This document shows, in pieces, positions 41,890-50,370 of a stretch of 64,000 nucleotides of DNA. The stretch lies in contig NC_015663.1 of assembly GCF_000215745.1 (NCBI RefSeq), forward strand, positions 4,278,001 to 4,342,000, given 5' to 3'. Position numbers and translations under genes: made by a program. This stretch comes from Klebsiella aerogenes KCTC 2190 (lineage in GTDB: Bacteria; Pseudomonadota; Gammaproteobacteria; Enterobacterales; Enterobacteriaceae). The first letter of the stretch is position 1; each line of letters opens with the position of its first letter. The notes beneath the pieces were generated by a model. The model worked only from the letters and a program-made list of their open reading frames with translations, was not told the DNA's origin and ran no database searches.

Positions 41890-43851
41890 TTACGCGCCCT
41901 TACGCTTGGGCAGCGTTTTCATCAGTTCGTCAGGACTGACGGAGGCGACGATGCTGCCCGGATGGGGCATTTTGAGAATATGATTTTTGATTTTACCCAC
42001 CACGTGCATTTCGCACGGACGGCAATCAAATTTCAGGGTTAACACTTCGTCACCGTGAATCAGCTGCATCGGCGTCGCCTTCCAGCTCTTTATCGAACCT
42101 TTGGCCTGCTTCGGACACAGGTTGAAGGCGAATCGTAGGCAATGCTTGGTGATCATCACCGGCACGTCGCCTTTCTCTTCATGAGCTTCATACGCCGCAT
42201 CAATCAGCTGAACGCCATAGCGCTGGTAGAAAGCGCGCGCTTTGTGGTTATAAACGTTCGCCAGGAACGACAGATGCGTTTCCGGATACACCGGCGGTGG
42301 TACGGAGACCGGTTTACGCGTTCCGCGCTGCCAGGCATCGAGGCGCGCCTGATCGAGCATCTCTGCGGTTTCACGGCGCAGTTGGTTAAGCATACTGTTC
42401 GGCACAAACAGCGCCGGCAGATTAATCTGCACATCACGCGGGTAGTAAATGGTCTGGCCGAGCTTCGCCACGCCATCACGTAAATTGGCTAGCGCTTTTT
42501 CCGCCTGGGTCGCTTCGGCGAATTCGCCATCCAGTGTATGCGTGACGCTGACGCCGTCTTCGCAGGTCATGGTCAGCACCAGCTGTTCCTGCCAGCCGCT
42601 CAGCGCGATATCAACCGCAATGCGGCGCTCGCTGGAAGTTTTCAGTAGCGCCTGCTGCCAGTTATGGTCGAGGTTACGATTAAGCGCCTCGTGCGGACGC
42701 ACTTTATGCAGGTCTGCCGGCATTTCGTTTGGCCAGACGCGATAACGATTTTCCCCCGTTTTCTCCACCGTATTGGCGCGGAAGCCGACAACTTCACGTT
42801 TGATCATCACATTGAGGCCGTCACCATTCGTCAATGCGTCGGTCACTTCAACATCGAGATAATCTTTTCCGACTTTTAATACTTCGCCTACCGGCAGGCC
42901 GATAAATTTCGGCGAATCAAACGCGCCGATATCGCCCTTACGCGCGTTAACAAAATAGTCGGTGCTGCCGCGATGGAACGTTTTATCGGTCGACGGCACG
43001 AAGAAGTGTTCGGTGCGCCCGGCGGAAGAACGCGCGAGATCGCCGCGGTCTTCAATAATACGATCCAGCATCTGACGATAGTGAGCGGTGATATTTTTCA
43101 CATAACTCATATCTTTATAGCGCCCTTCAATCTTAAAGGAGCGCACGCCGGCGTCGATCAATGCCGCCAGGTTGGCGGTCTGATCGTTATCTTTCATCGA
43201 CAACAGATGTTTTTCATAGGCCACAACGCGCCCCTGATCGTCTTTCAGGGTGTAAGGCAGGCGGCAAGCCTGAGAGCAGTCGCCGCGGTTGGCGCTACGT
43301 CCGGTTTGCGCGTGAGAAATATAGCACTGACCGGAATAGGCTACGCATAAGGCGCCGTGAATAAAGAACTCGATAGTCGCGTCGGTATTATCGTAGATCG
43401 CTTTAATTTGATCGAGGTTGAGTTCGCGGGCCAGAACAATCTGGCTGAAGCCCGCATCAGAGAGAAACTTCGCTTTCTCAACGCTGCGGATATCGCACTG
43501 GGTGCTCGCATGCAGCTCAATCGGCGGCAGATCCAGCTCCATTATCCCCATATCCTGCACGATCAATGCATCAACGCCGGTCTCGTACAGATCGGTAATC
43601 AGACGTTGCGCCGGTTCCAGTTCATCATCATGAAGAATGGTATTCAGCGTCACAAACACCTTAGCGCCAAAGCGATGCGCAAACGGCACCAGGTTGGCGA
43701 TATCGCTCAGGCTATTGCTGGCATTATGGCGCGCGCCGAAGCCCGGCCCGCCGATATAGACCGCGTCGGCGCCGTGTAAAATCGCTTCACGGGCGATCCC
43801 GGCATCGCGGGCAGGACTAAGAAGTTCAAGATGATGGTTTTGCAGGCGCAT
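41890..43851 (-). CDS. rlhA: 23S rRNA C2501 hydroxylase RlhA (peptidase U32 family)
   Basis: A 653-residue U32-family protein, same length as E. coli RlhA (YdcP), needed for 5-hydroxycytidine at 23S rRNA position 2501. N-terminal TIM-barrel-like part: LLSPARDAGIAREAILHGADAVYIGG; the U32 signature FFIHGALCVAYSGQCYISHA with further cysteines in GDCSQACRLPY near residue 180, which can bind an iron-sulfur cluster; a C-terminal collagenase-associated domain ending FDCRPCEMHVVGKIKNHIL with two Cys. Complete. Upstream 233 bases separate it from sutR. Confidence 0.95.
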   Translation of the reverse strand: MRLQNHHLELLSPARDAGIAREAILHGADAVYIGGPGFGARHNASNSLSDIANLVPFAHRFGAKVFVTLNTILHDDELEPAQRLITDLYETGVDALIVQDMGIMELDLPPIELHASTQCDIRSVEKAKFLSDAGFSQIVLARELNLDQIKAIYDNTDATIEFFIHGALCVAYSGQCYISHAQTGRSANRGDCSQACRLPYTLKDDQGRVVAYEKHLLSMKDNDQTANLAALIDAGVRSFKIEGRYKDMSYVKNITAHYRQMLDRIIEDRGDLARSSAGRTEHFFVPSTDKTFHRGSTDYFVNARKGDIGAFDSPKFIGLPVGEVLKVGKDYLDVEVTDALTNGDGLNVMIKREVVGFRANTVEKTGENRYRVWPNEMPADLHKVRPHEALNRNLDHNWQQALLKTSSERRIAVDIALSGWQEQLVLTMTCEDGVSVTHTLDGEFAEATQAEKALANLRDGVAKLGQTIYYPRDVQINLPALFVPNSMLNQLRRETAEMLDQARLDAWQRGTRKPVSVPPPVYPETHLSFLANVYNHKARAFYQRYGVQLIDAAYEAHEEKGDVPVMITKHCLRFAFNLCPKQAKGSIKSWKATPMQLIHGDEVLTLKFDCRPCEMHVVGKIKNHILKMPHPGSIVASVSPDELMKTLPKRKGA

Positions 43852-44076
43852 ACGCTCGTCGTTATCCGTTATAGGGGGTCGAAATGGCGGCTATTGTAGT
43901 CAGAACTGGGCGTAGACGAAAACATTTTCCGCCGCGCCCGCACAGCGAATTTGCAGAAATCGGCAAAGCATTGAAGAAAAAGCTATTTCTCATGAAAACC
44001 TGGCAAGGTTACAGTGGCTGCGTATTCCGGATTTTCCTCGTCACGTTGTGAATTTTAGTCTCAGTCATCTTGATTG

Positions 44077-44106
44077 GCCGCGGATTAGTCCGCGGCTTTT
44101 TCTTTT
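44077..44106 (+). terminator. Strong plus-strand terminator overlapping the end of sutR
   Basis: GCCGCGGA and TCCGCGGC arms with a 4-nt loop are followed by TTTTTCTTTT on the plus strand; no T-run exists on the minus strand. The known flanking genes are both on the minus strand, so this hairpin ends an unassigned plus-strand transcript arising between 43852 and 44077. Confidence 0.7.
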
Positions 44107-44630
44107 GGATAATGAATCAGTGAATGAAAGTGCGCCGTCTGCGCGCCGCTATTGCGGTAAGCGTGCGTCAGGTCGCCGGCAAAGCGCCGCCCTTCTCCCG
44201 CCTGCAACGTCTGCCATTGCCCCTGCAGACATAAATCCAGCGTACCGCTAATGACCACGACATGTTCAATGACGCCGGTCTCATGCGGCGTCGATTCGCT
44301 CAGCGCGCCCGGGGCGAGGGTAATTGAAAAATGGTCAAAACGTAGCTCAGGATCCCAGGGAAAAATCGGCGTCACTACCATCGCCTGCTGCTGCGGGTCG
44401 AAGGCGGCGGGCGCAGCCGTCTCATCGGCAACGATGAACGTCGAAAACGCCACATTGAGGCCGGTGGCTATCTTCCACAACGTCGCGACCGTTGGACTGG
44501 ATTCATTACGTTCAATTTGCCCGAGCATCGCTTTCGATACCCCGGTTTCTTCCGCCAGCCGCGACAAACTCCAGCCGCGCTGCTGACGCAGGCTTTTCAG
44601 CGTCGTTGCCAGATGTTGCGCAATATTCAT
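44085..44630 (-). CDS. sutR: XRE-cupin regulator SutR (YdcN)
   Basis: A 181-residue regulator: XRE helix-turn-helix SLSRLAEETGVSKAMLGQIERNESSPTVATLWKIATGLN (about residues 21-59) and a cupin domain with PHETGVIEHVVVISGTLDLCLQG. E. coli SutR regulates genes of sulfur utilisation. It is divergent from ydcO with a 94-bp space containing two copies of TATAACGCACAA, probable operators. Close to E. coli length of 178. Confidence 0.94.
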   Translation of the reverse strand: MNIAQHLATTLKSLRQQRGWSLSRLAEETGVSKAMLGQIERNESSPTVATLWKIATGLNVAFSTFIVADETAAPAAFDPQQQAMVVTPIFPWDPELRFDHFSITLAPGALSESTPHETGVIEHVVVISGTLDLCLQGQWQTLQAGEGRRFAGDLTHAYRNSGAQTAHFHSLIHYPKEKAAD

Positions 44631-44664
44631 GGATGGCTCCTCATCATTTTCTTGATATTACCAG

Positions 44665-44684
44665 TTGTACGCTATAACGCACAA
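44665..44684. promoter_or_regulatory. SutR operator candidate 1
   Basis: TTGTACGCTATAACGCACAA is an interrupted palindrome (TTGTRCG-N6-CGYACAA form) 35 bp upstream of sutR. It shares TATAACGCACAA with a second site 31 bp away, three helical turns. Confidence 0.6.
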
Positions 44685-44695
44685 TGCTACCTTCG

Positions 44696-44715
44696 TCGTA
44701 TGTTATAACGCACAA
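44696..44715. promoter_or_regulatory. SutR operator candidate 2
   Basis: TCGTATGTTATAACGCACAA contains the same TATAACGCACAA core as the 44665 site, nine bases before the ydcO ATG. SutR binding here would block ydcO translation initiation or transcription. Confidence 0.55.
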
Positions 44716-44724
44716 GAGGTGTTC

Positions 44725-45891
44725 ATGCGCTCCTTTACCCTTCCCATCCCCACGCTGCTCGCGGGATTTGTCGCCGTGCTGGTAGGCTATGCCAGTTCTG
44801 CCGCCATTATCTGGCAAGCGGCCGCCGCCGCTGGCGCCGATGCCGCGCAAATAGCCGGCTGGATGACCGCCCTTGGCCTGGCGATGGGCGTCAGCACGCT
44901 GGTATTAACGCTATGGCGTAAAGTCCCCATCCTCACCGCATGGTCAACTCCAGGCGCGGCTTTACTGGTCAGTGGATTACAGGGAGCGACGCTAGCGCAG
45001 GCGGTGGGAATATTTGTTTTCGCCAACGCGCTGATCCTGCTATGCGGCGTGACGGGACTGTTTGCCCGCCTCATGAAGATCATTCCGCATTCGCTGGCGG
45101 CGGCAATGCTGGCGGGGATCCTGTTGCGTTTTGGTCTGCAGGCATTTGGCAGTTTGCAGGATAATCTCCCGCTATGCGGCGGGATGTTCGCCGCCTGGCT
45201 GTTATGCAAAGCGCTCTACCCACGTTTTGCGGTCGTTGCGGCGTTAGTGGCAGGCGGGATCATCGCCCTGCTAACCGGCGCGCTGTCGCCAGTGGCAAAC
45301 GATATGGTTTTTGTTGCTCCGCAGTGGATTACGCCGCAGTTCACCCCTTCGCTACTGCTCAGCGTCGGCGTACCGTTTTTCCTTGTCACCATGGCGTCAC
45401 AGAATGCGCCGGGGCTGGCGACCATTCAGGCATCAGGCTATCGGGTTCCGGTCTCGCCGCTAATCGTATTTACCGGCGCGCTGGCGTTGTTATTCTCACC
45501 ATTTGGCGTCTATTCCGTGTGCATCGCCGCCATTACCGCCGCGATCTGTCAAAGCCCGGATGCGCATCCGGATGCGGATAAGCGCTGGCTCGCCGCAGCG
45601 GCGGCCGGTGTGTTTTATCTGTTGGCGGGGCTATTTGGCGGTTCGATAACCGCGCTTATGGCGGCGCTACCGCCGGTGTGGATCCAGATGCTGGCGGGGC
45701 TGGCATTGTTAGGAACCATTAGCGGCAGCCTCTATCAAGCGCTGGGGCTAGAAAACGAGCGCGATGCCGCAGTGGTAACCTTTTTAGTCACCGCCAGCGG
45801 CGTCTCTCTGGCAGGAGTCGGCTCGGCCTTTTGGGGGCTGGTCCTCGGCGGTATCAGCTATGCGCTGTTAACCGCGCTGCGCCGCGCGTAG
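44725..45891 (+). CDS. ydcO: BenE-family benzoate/membrane transporter YdcO
   Basis: A 388-residue inner-membrane protein of the BenE family, about 12 spans: TLLAGFVAVLVGYASSAAII, WMTALGLAMGVSTLVLTLW, LTAWSTPGAALLVSGLQG, ITAAICQSPDAHPDADKRW (family loop) and SGSLYQALGLENERDAAVVTF. Family members import benzoate-like acids; E. coli YdcO's substrate is unsettled and its gene is under SutR. ATG 44725 after AAGAGGT matches E. coli. Ends overlapping the converging AraC gene by 24 bases. Confidence 0.93.
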   Translation: MRSFTLPIPTLLAGFVAVLVGYASSAAIIWQAAAAAGADAAQIAGWMTALGLAMGVSTLVLTLWRKVPILTAWSTPGAALLVSGLQGATLAQAVGIFVFANALILLCGVTGLFARLMKIIPHSLAAAMLAGILLRFGLQAFGSLQDNLPLCGGMFAAWLLCKALYPRFAVVAALVAGGIIALLTGALSPVANDMVFVAPQWITPQFTPSLLLSVGVPFFLVTMASQNAPGLATIQASGYRVPVSPLIVFTGALALLFSPFGVYSVCIAAITAAICQSPDAHPDADKRWLAAAAAGVFYLLAGLFGGSITALMAALPPVWIQMLAGLALLGTISGSLYQALGLENERDAAVVTFLVTASGVSLAGVGSAFWGLVLGGISYALLTALRRA

Positions 45892-46737
45892 CTGGCTTGG
45901 CGTAAGACCCGTGGCGCTCTTAACCCGATTACTAAAGTGGCTGGCGGAGCTAAATCCGCAGGCCAGCGCTATCTCGGTCAACGGCTGTTGGGTGTGGCAA
46001 ATCAGATGTTGCGCCTTGATCATCCGCCGCTGCATCACATACTGGTGCGGCGCCATATTCATTGACTGGCGGAACATCCGTGCAAAATGGTACTCGCTAA
46101 GCGACGCCTGGGCGGCAAGATCGGCAAGAGTAAGCGGCTGCTCGAGATGCTCCTCAATCCACGCCACCAGATTACGCAACAGATGCGGCGCCAGGCCGCC
46201 GGTAACCGTCGGCAGGCGCCACTGCACGTTGGAATAGTTTTGAATCAGATGTGTTAACAGCAACGTACTGGCCGAGCTTAACAGCAGTTGATTAGCCTGC
46301 TGGCGCCAGTCGTTATCGAGCAGAAACTGGCGATACACCGCGGTAATTTTGTCATCGCTGGCGAAGGTTTTTTCCTGCAAGGTGAAAGACGCCGGGCTGC
46401 GATCCCAAATTTGTTCGCCGACGCGACGCAGGTGCTCATCGGTGCAATAGAGATGAACGAAAGAGAGATCGCCGCGAATATCCCAGGTGCTTTCATCGCC
46501 CTTTGGCATCAGACAAAAACGGTCCGGCCCGCCGCCATTCTTCCAGCCGTACGGTGTTTTTTGGTAGCTTTCGTAACCATCGGCGACATACAGGCTCAAC
46601 GTGTGGTGGTCGCTGCGCACCGTGATCCGGTCAAGGTCGTTGTACCACGCGGCAAGCTGGATCCCGGAATTGAGTTCTACGGTCCCCCGCAGCACCGCAT
46701 TTTTTTGTTGTAATGTTTCGAACGTCCCGTATGCCAT
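45868..46737 (-). CDS. AraC family transcriptional regulator
   Basis: A 289-residue regulator. The C-terminal ~100 residues hold two AraC helix-turn-helix motifs: TLADLAAQASLSEYHFARMFRQSMNMAPHQYVMQRRM and PLTEIALACGFSSASHFSNRVKSATGLTPSQLR. The N-terminal cupin-like half (PDRFCLMPKGDESTWDIRGDLSFVHLYC) senses an effector. ATG 46737 is preferred, though AAGG sits close to it; a GTG at 46746 is possible. Divergent from the EamA transporter gene 182 bases away, which it may control. Confidence 0.9.
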   Translation of the reverse strand: MAYGTFETLQQKNAVLRGTVELNSGIQLAAWYNDLDRITVRSDHHTLSLYVADGYESYQKTPYGWKNGGGPDRFCLMPKGDESTWDIRGDLSFVHLYCTDEHLRRVGEQIWDRSPASFTLQEKTFASDDKITAVYRQFLLDNDWRQQANQLLLSSASTLLLTHLIQNYSNVQWRLPTVTGGLAPHLLRNLVAWIEEHLEQPLTLADLAAQASLSEYHFARMFRQSMNMAPHQYVMQRRMIKAQHLICHTQQPLTEIALACGFSSASHFSNRVKSATGLTPSQLRAAQRG

Positions 46738-46919
46738 AGCCTTCACATCGTTTTAATCCGCAGACCTCTAGTCTATGAATTGTCATCACCGCTTACCAGC
46801 ATTGACCATGAGCTTGTGAAAAATAAGCGCAAGATTTTGCAAGTCAGCAACAAAACGGTGACAGCGCTTTGCCTGGAAAAATCGCACACTTACGCCAGGC
46901 ATTTTAAAGGAGAGACATT

Positions 46920-47816
46920 TTGAACGCATTACTCTACGGGCTGGTGGTGGTTATCTGGGGTACCACATGGATTGCAATCTTTTTACAACAGGGCCCCGTC
47001 GCCGCGCCGGTATCGATTTTCTGGCGTTTTGCCGTCGCCAGCGTCACCATGCTGACAATTTTGCTGATGACCCGCCGCCTGCGCCCGCTGGCGATGCGCG
47101 ATCATCTCTTTTGCATGCTGCAAGGCTGCTGCGTCTTTTGCTTTAACTTCTGGTGTTTTTATACCGCCGCGGCGCATATCAATACCGGCCTTGAGTCGGT
47201 GATCTTTTCGATGGCGGTATTATTTAACGCGATCAACAGTTTTATTTTCTTCCGCCAGCAGCCCCCGAGCCGCTTTTGGCTGGCAGCGGCGCTGGGGCTC
47301 GCAGGAATTGTCACCCTCTTCTGGGAGGATCTCCTCGCCAATGGTCTGAACGCGTCGCTGCTGTGGGGAATCGGCCTGAGCGCCCTGGGAACGTACGGTT
47401 TTTCATTGGGCAACATGCTGAGTATTCGTCACCAACGCCACGGGCTTGAGACATTGACCACCAATAGCTGGGCCATGTTTTACGGCACCCTGGTCATGGG
47501 CGCGATCGCGCTGCTGCGCGGCGATAACTTTACGCCGCAGTGGACCTGGAGTTATATGGGCGCCCTGCTGTATCTGGCGTTGTTCGGTTCGGTGATCGCG
47601 TTCGGCGCTTATTTCACTCTGGTAGGCCGTATCGGGGCCAGCAAAGCGGCCTATAGCACGCTGCTTTTCCCACTGGTGGCGTTAACTATCTCCACCTTCT
47701 ACGAAGGTTACGTCTGGCATAGCAATGCGGTGATTGGTCTGGCGTTAATACTGGTAGGAAATCTGGTGATGTTCGCCCGCCCCGAACAGCTGTTTATGCG
47801 CCGCCGGCTGGCTTAA
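46920..47816 (+). CDS. EamA/DMT family exporter
   Basis: A 298-residue drug/metabolite transporter with ten membrane spans in two EamA repeats: LLYGLVVVIWGTTWIAIFLQQGP and VSIFWRFAVASVTMLTILL in the first, LWGIGLSALGTYGFSLGNML and FGSVIAFGAYFTLVGRIGASKAAY in the second. Probably exports a small metabolite such as an amino acid. AAAGGAGAGA precedes the ATG. The AraC-type gene is divergent; a terminator follows. Confidence 0.9.
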   Translation: MNALLYGLVVVIWGTTWIAIFLQQGPVAAPVSIFWRFAVASVTMLTILLMTRRLRPLAMRDHLFCMLQGCCVFCFNFWCFYTAAAHINTGLESVIFSMAVLFNAINSFIFFRQQPPSRFWLAAALGLAGIVTLFWEDLLANGLNASLLWGIGLSALGTYGFSLGNMLSIRHQRHGLETLTTNSWAMFYGTLVMGAIALLRGDNFTPQWTWSYMGALLYLALFGSVIAFGAYFTLVGRIGASKAAYSTLLFPLVALTISTFYEGYVWHSNAVIGLALILVGNLVMFARPEQLFMRRRLA

Positions 47817-47819
47817 TAA

Positions 47820-47852
47820 TAAGCCCGTCAGGCAACTCGCAAGACGGGCTTA
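47820..47852. terminator. Terminator between the EamA gene and DUF3313 gene
   Basis: AAGCCCGTC and GACGGGCTT form a 9-bp stem with a 13-nt loop just after the EamA stop, between converging genes. Confidence 0.75.
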
Positions 47853-47861
47853 ACGCATCAA

Positions 47862-48530
47862 TTACTTCTGCGACGGATCGAATTTCACCGCATCGATCGC
47901 CATATCATCAATCACCTGCTTCAACGTATCAGCGGTCAGCGGCGTGCTCTCATTAGACAGCGTTTTACCTTCGCCCTTACGCACTACCTTAATAACCGGC
48001 ATATTGGTCTTCGCGTCGATCAGTTCGCCTTCGAAGTAGAGATTCGTGTCCATCGTGCGATGGCCGGTTGCCGCCTGGGTACCCGCGACAATCATCGCCA
48101 CCGGGATCACTTCATAGAACTGCAGCCCTTCTTTACTGGTATCAACACCGGTGATTGCGCCGCGGAAAATCAGGCTGCGCGGGCCAGCCGTGGTCGCCAA
48201 CGGCTTACGTTCGCTGATGGCCTGTTTCATCTGCTTGTTGGTGTAATTGAGGATGTCCTGCAGCGCTTTCTCCCCTACCTGGGTCGTTGGTTTCGGCACC
48301 GGGTAGTAGGTGATTGGACGGTAGACGACGTTGTCATAGTTGCTCGGATTGTAGTCCGGGGAGATCCAGCGCAGTTCTGGTTTGCCGGAAGCCGAAGTGG
48401 TCTCTTTTAACTTAGAATAATCTTTTAAAAACCCGGAATACTGCTCCGGTTGCGCCAGTTTGGATGCACAACCAGTTAATGCCAGTAGCCCGGCCAGAGC
48501 GGCTACTTTAAATAACATTTTTGTACGCAT
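47862..48530 (-). CDS. DUF3313 lipoprotein
   Basis: A 222-residue lipoprotein. Signal peptide FKVAALAGLLALTGC with lipobox LTGC and Ala after the Cys, so outer-membrane sorting is likely. The mature part shows the DUF3313 pattern EQYSGFLKDYSKLKETTSAS, WISPDYNPSNYDNVVYRPIT and LIFRGAITGVDTS...GLQFYEVIPVAMIVAG. Function unknown; members occur in many enterobacteria. No operon partner. Confidence 0.9.
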   Translation of the reverse strand: MRTKMLFKVAALAGLLALTGCASKLAQPEQYSGFLKDYSKLKETTSASGKPELRWISPDYNPSNYDNVVYRPITYYPVPKPTTQVGEKALQDILNYTNKQMKQAISERKPLATTAGPRSLIFRGAITGVDTSKEGLQFYEVIPVAMIVAGTQAATGHRTMDTNLYFEGELIDAKTNMPVIKVVRKGEGKTLSNESTPLTADTLKQVIDDMAIDAVKFDPSQK

Positions 48531-48629
48531 GGATAATCCCTGTAAATGCAGTTTGTCGGCAAGGTTTATAACAAAATTTCACGCTTAGTTTTGTGACAAA
48601 AATGGTGGTCCGTCAACTCCTTGCAAAAA

Positions 48630-48657
48630 ATAAATCCGCCAACGCGGCGGATTTATT
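48630..48657 (-). terminator. Intrinsic terminator after the second DppA-like gene
   Basis: AAATCCGCC and GGCGGATTT arms; on the minus strand TATTTTTTGC follows. It lies nine bases beyond the DppA-like stop. Confidence 0.85.
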
Positions 48658-48665
48658 TACGATGT

Positions 48666-50258
48666 TTATTTTACGTCCACCTGATAAAAAATATGCTTCC
48701 CAAACGGGTCGATTTCATACCCGGTCACCGATTTACTCACCGGTTCAAAAATAGTTGAATGCGCAATCATCACGGCCGGCATTTGATCGTGCATCATCTG
48801 CTGCGCCTGTTTATACAAAGCTTCTCGTTGCGGCCGGTCGGTGATGGTTTTAGCTTCGGCGATAATTTTATCAAACGGCGCATAGCACCATTTGGCCGAA
48901 TTAGAACCGCCGTTGGCCGACTGGCAGGTAAATAATGGGCCAAAGAAGTTATCCGGGTCCCCGGTCGCGGTAGTCCAGCCCATTAACGCCGCCTGATGCT
49001 CGCCGTCTTTCACCCGCTTAAGGTATTCGCCCCATTCATAGGTGGTGATTTTGGTCTGCACGCCGATTTTAGCCCAATCAGCCTGGATCATTTCCGCCAT
49101 CCGTTTCGCATTCGGGTTATAGGGACGCTGAACCGGCATCGCCCACAGGTCGATGGTGATGGGACTCTTCACTCCGGATTCGCGCAGCAGCGCTTTGGCT
49201 TTTTCCAGGTCCCAGCTGTAGTCCTGCAGGTCGGCATCGGCACTCCAGACGCCAGGCGGCAGCAGGTTTTTCGCTACCGTACCGGTACCGTGGAACACCG
49301 CATCGATAATTGCCGGTTTGTTGATCGCCATCGCCAACGCCTGGCGCACCTTCACATTATCCAGCGGCGCTTTCTGCGTGTTGAAGGCGAGGAAACCGGT
49401 ATTAAGCCCGGCTTTGCTCATCAGAATGATCTGCGGGTTCTTTTTCATCCGCGGTAAATCGGCGGGATTGGGGAATGGCATGACCTGACACTCATTTTTC
49501 TCGAGCTTAGCGTAACGCACCGAGGCATCAGGCGTGATACTGAATACTAAACGATCGATTTTCGCTTTTCCCTGCCAGTAATCAGGAAATGCGGTAAACA
49601 AAATCCGCGAATCTTTTTGATATTGCGCCAGCTTAAACGGCCCGGTGCCGATGGGATCCATATCAACACGCTGCGGGGTACCGGCTTTCAGCATCGCATC
49701 GGCATATTCCGCAGAGAGGATTGAAGCAAAATACCAGCCGAGGTCAGCGACAAAAGGCGCCTCGGGGTGCGCGAGGGTAAAACGCACCGTATATTCATCC
49801 GGTTTATCAATTGCGGTAATTAACGAACCAAACTCCAGGCTTTCAAAATTGGAGTAGTTGCCATTAGAGACATTATGATAGGGGTTATTCGGATCTTTTT
49901 GCCGCATAAACGAAAAAATAACGTCATCAGCATTAAAATCACGGGTCGGTTTAAAATATTTATTACTTTGGAATTTAACGCCTTTGCGTAAGTGAAAAGT
50001 ATAAACTTTACCGTCTTCGCTCACCTCCCAGCTTTCCGCCAGGCTGGGCTGCAATTCCGTGGTGCCAACTTTAAAGTCCACCAGCCGGTTATATATCGGT
50101 ACCGCGCTGGCATCGACGCTGGTCCCGGAAGTATAAAGCTGCGGATTAAAGTTTTCCGGCGAGCCTTCAGAGCAATAAACCAGTGTTTTCGCATTCACGG
50201 CAGAACTCACCGCTAATGCCGCTATCGTCAGAGCTATTGAAGTAGATGTGCGTTGCAT
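48666..50258 (-). CDS. Dipeptide-type ABC binding protein (DppA-like, copy 2)
   Basis: A 530-residue family 5 binding protein with a signal peptide (IALTIAALAVSSAVNA). It is closer to E. coli DppA than the 25100 copy: LVYCSEGSPENFNPQLYTSG, PIGTGPFKLAQYQKDSRIL, LWAMPVQRPYNPNAKRMAEM, TTYEWGEYLKRVKDGEHQAA and IIAEAKTITDRPQREALYKQAQ. The Dpp permease is not encoded nearby. It is divergent from a PepT-like peptidase, suggesting peptide uptake followed by cleavage. Confidence 0.94.
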   Translation of the reverse strand: MQRTSTSIALTIAALAVSSAVNAKTLVYCSEGSPENFNPQLYTSGTSVDASAVPIYNRLVDFKVGTTELQPSLAESWEVSEDGKVYTFHLRKGVKFQSNKYFKPTRDFNADDVIFSFMRQKDPNNPYHNVSNGNYSNFESLEFGSLITAIDKPDEYTVRFTLAHPEAPFVADLGWYFASILSAEYADAMLKAGTPQRVDMDPIGTGPFKLAQYQKDSRILFTAFPDYWQGKAKIDRLVFSITPDASVRYAKLEKNECQVMPFPNPADLPRMKKNPQIILMSKAGLNTGFLAFNTQKAPLDNVKVRQALAMAINKPAIIDAVFHGTGTVAKNLLPPGVWSADADLQDYSWDLEKAKALLRESGVKSPITIDLWAMPVQRPYNPNAKRMAEMIQADWAKIGVQTKITTYEWGEYLKRVKDGEHQAALMGWTTATGDPDNFFGPLFTCQSANGGSNSAKWCYAPFDKIIAEAKTITDRPQREALYKQAQQMMHDQMPAVMIAHSTIFEPVSKSVTGYEIDPFGKHIFYQVDVK

Positions 50259-50370
50259 GCGTTTCCCTTTTCATTTTTTGACTAATGAATAGCTTTTTGT
50301 TTTATTGCCCATAGATAACACTAAAGCCAGATTGCAAACACCCGAAATAATAAATTAAGAAGGAATCACT

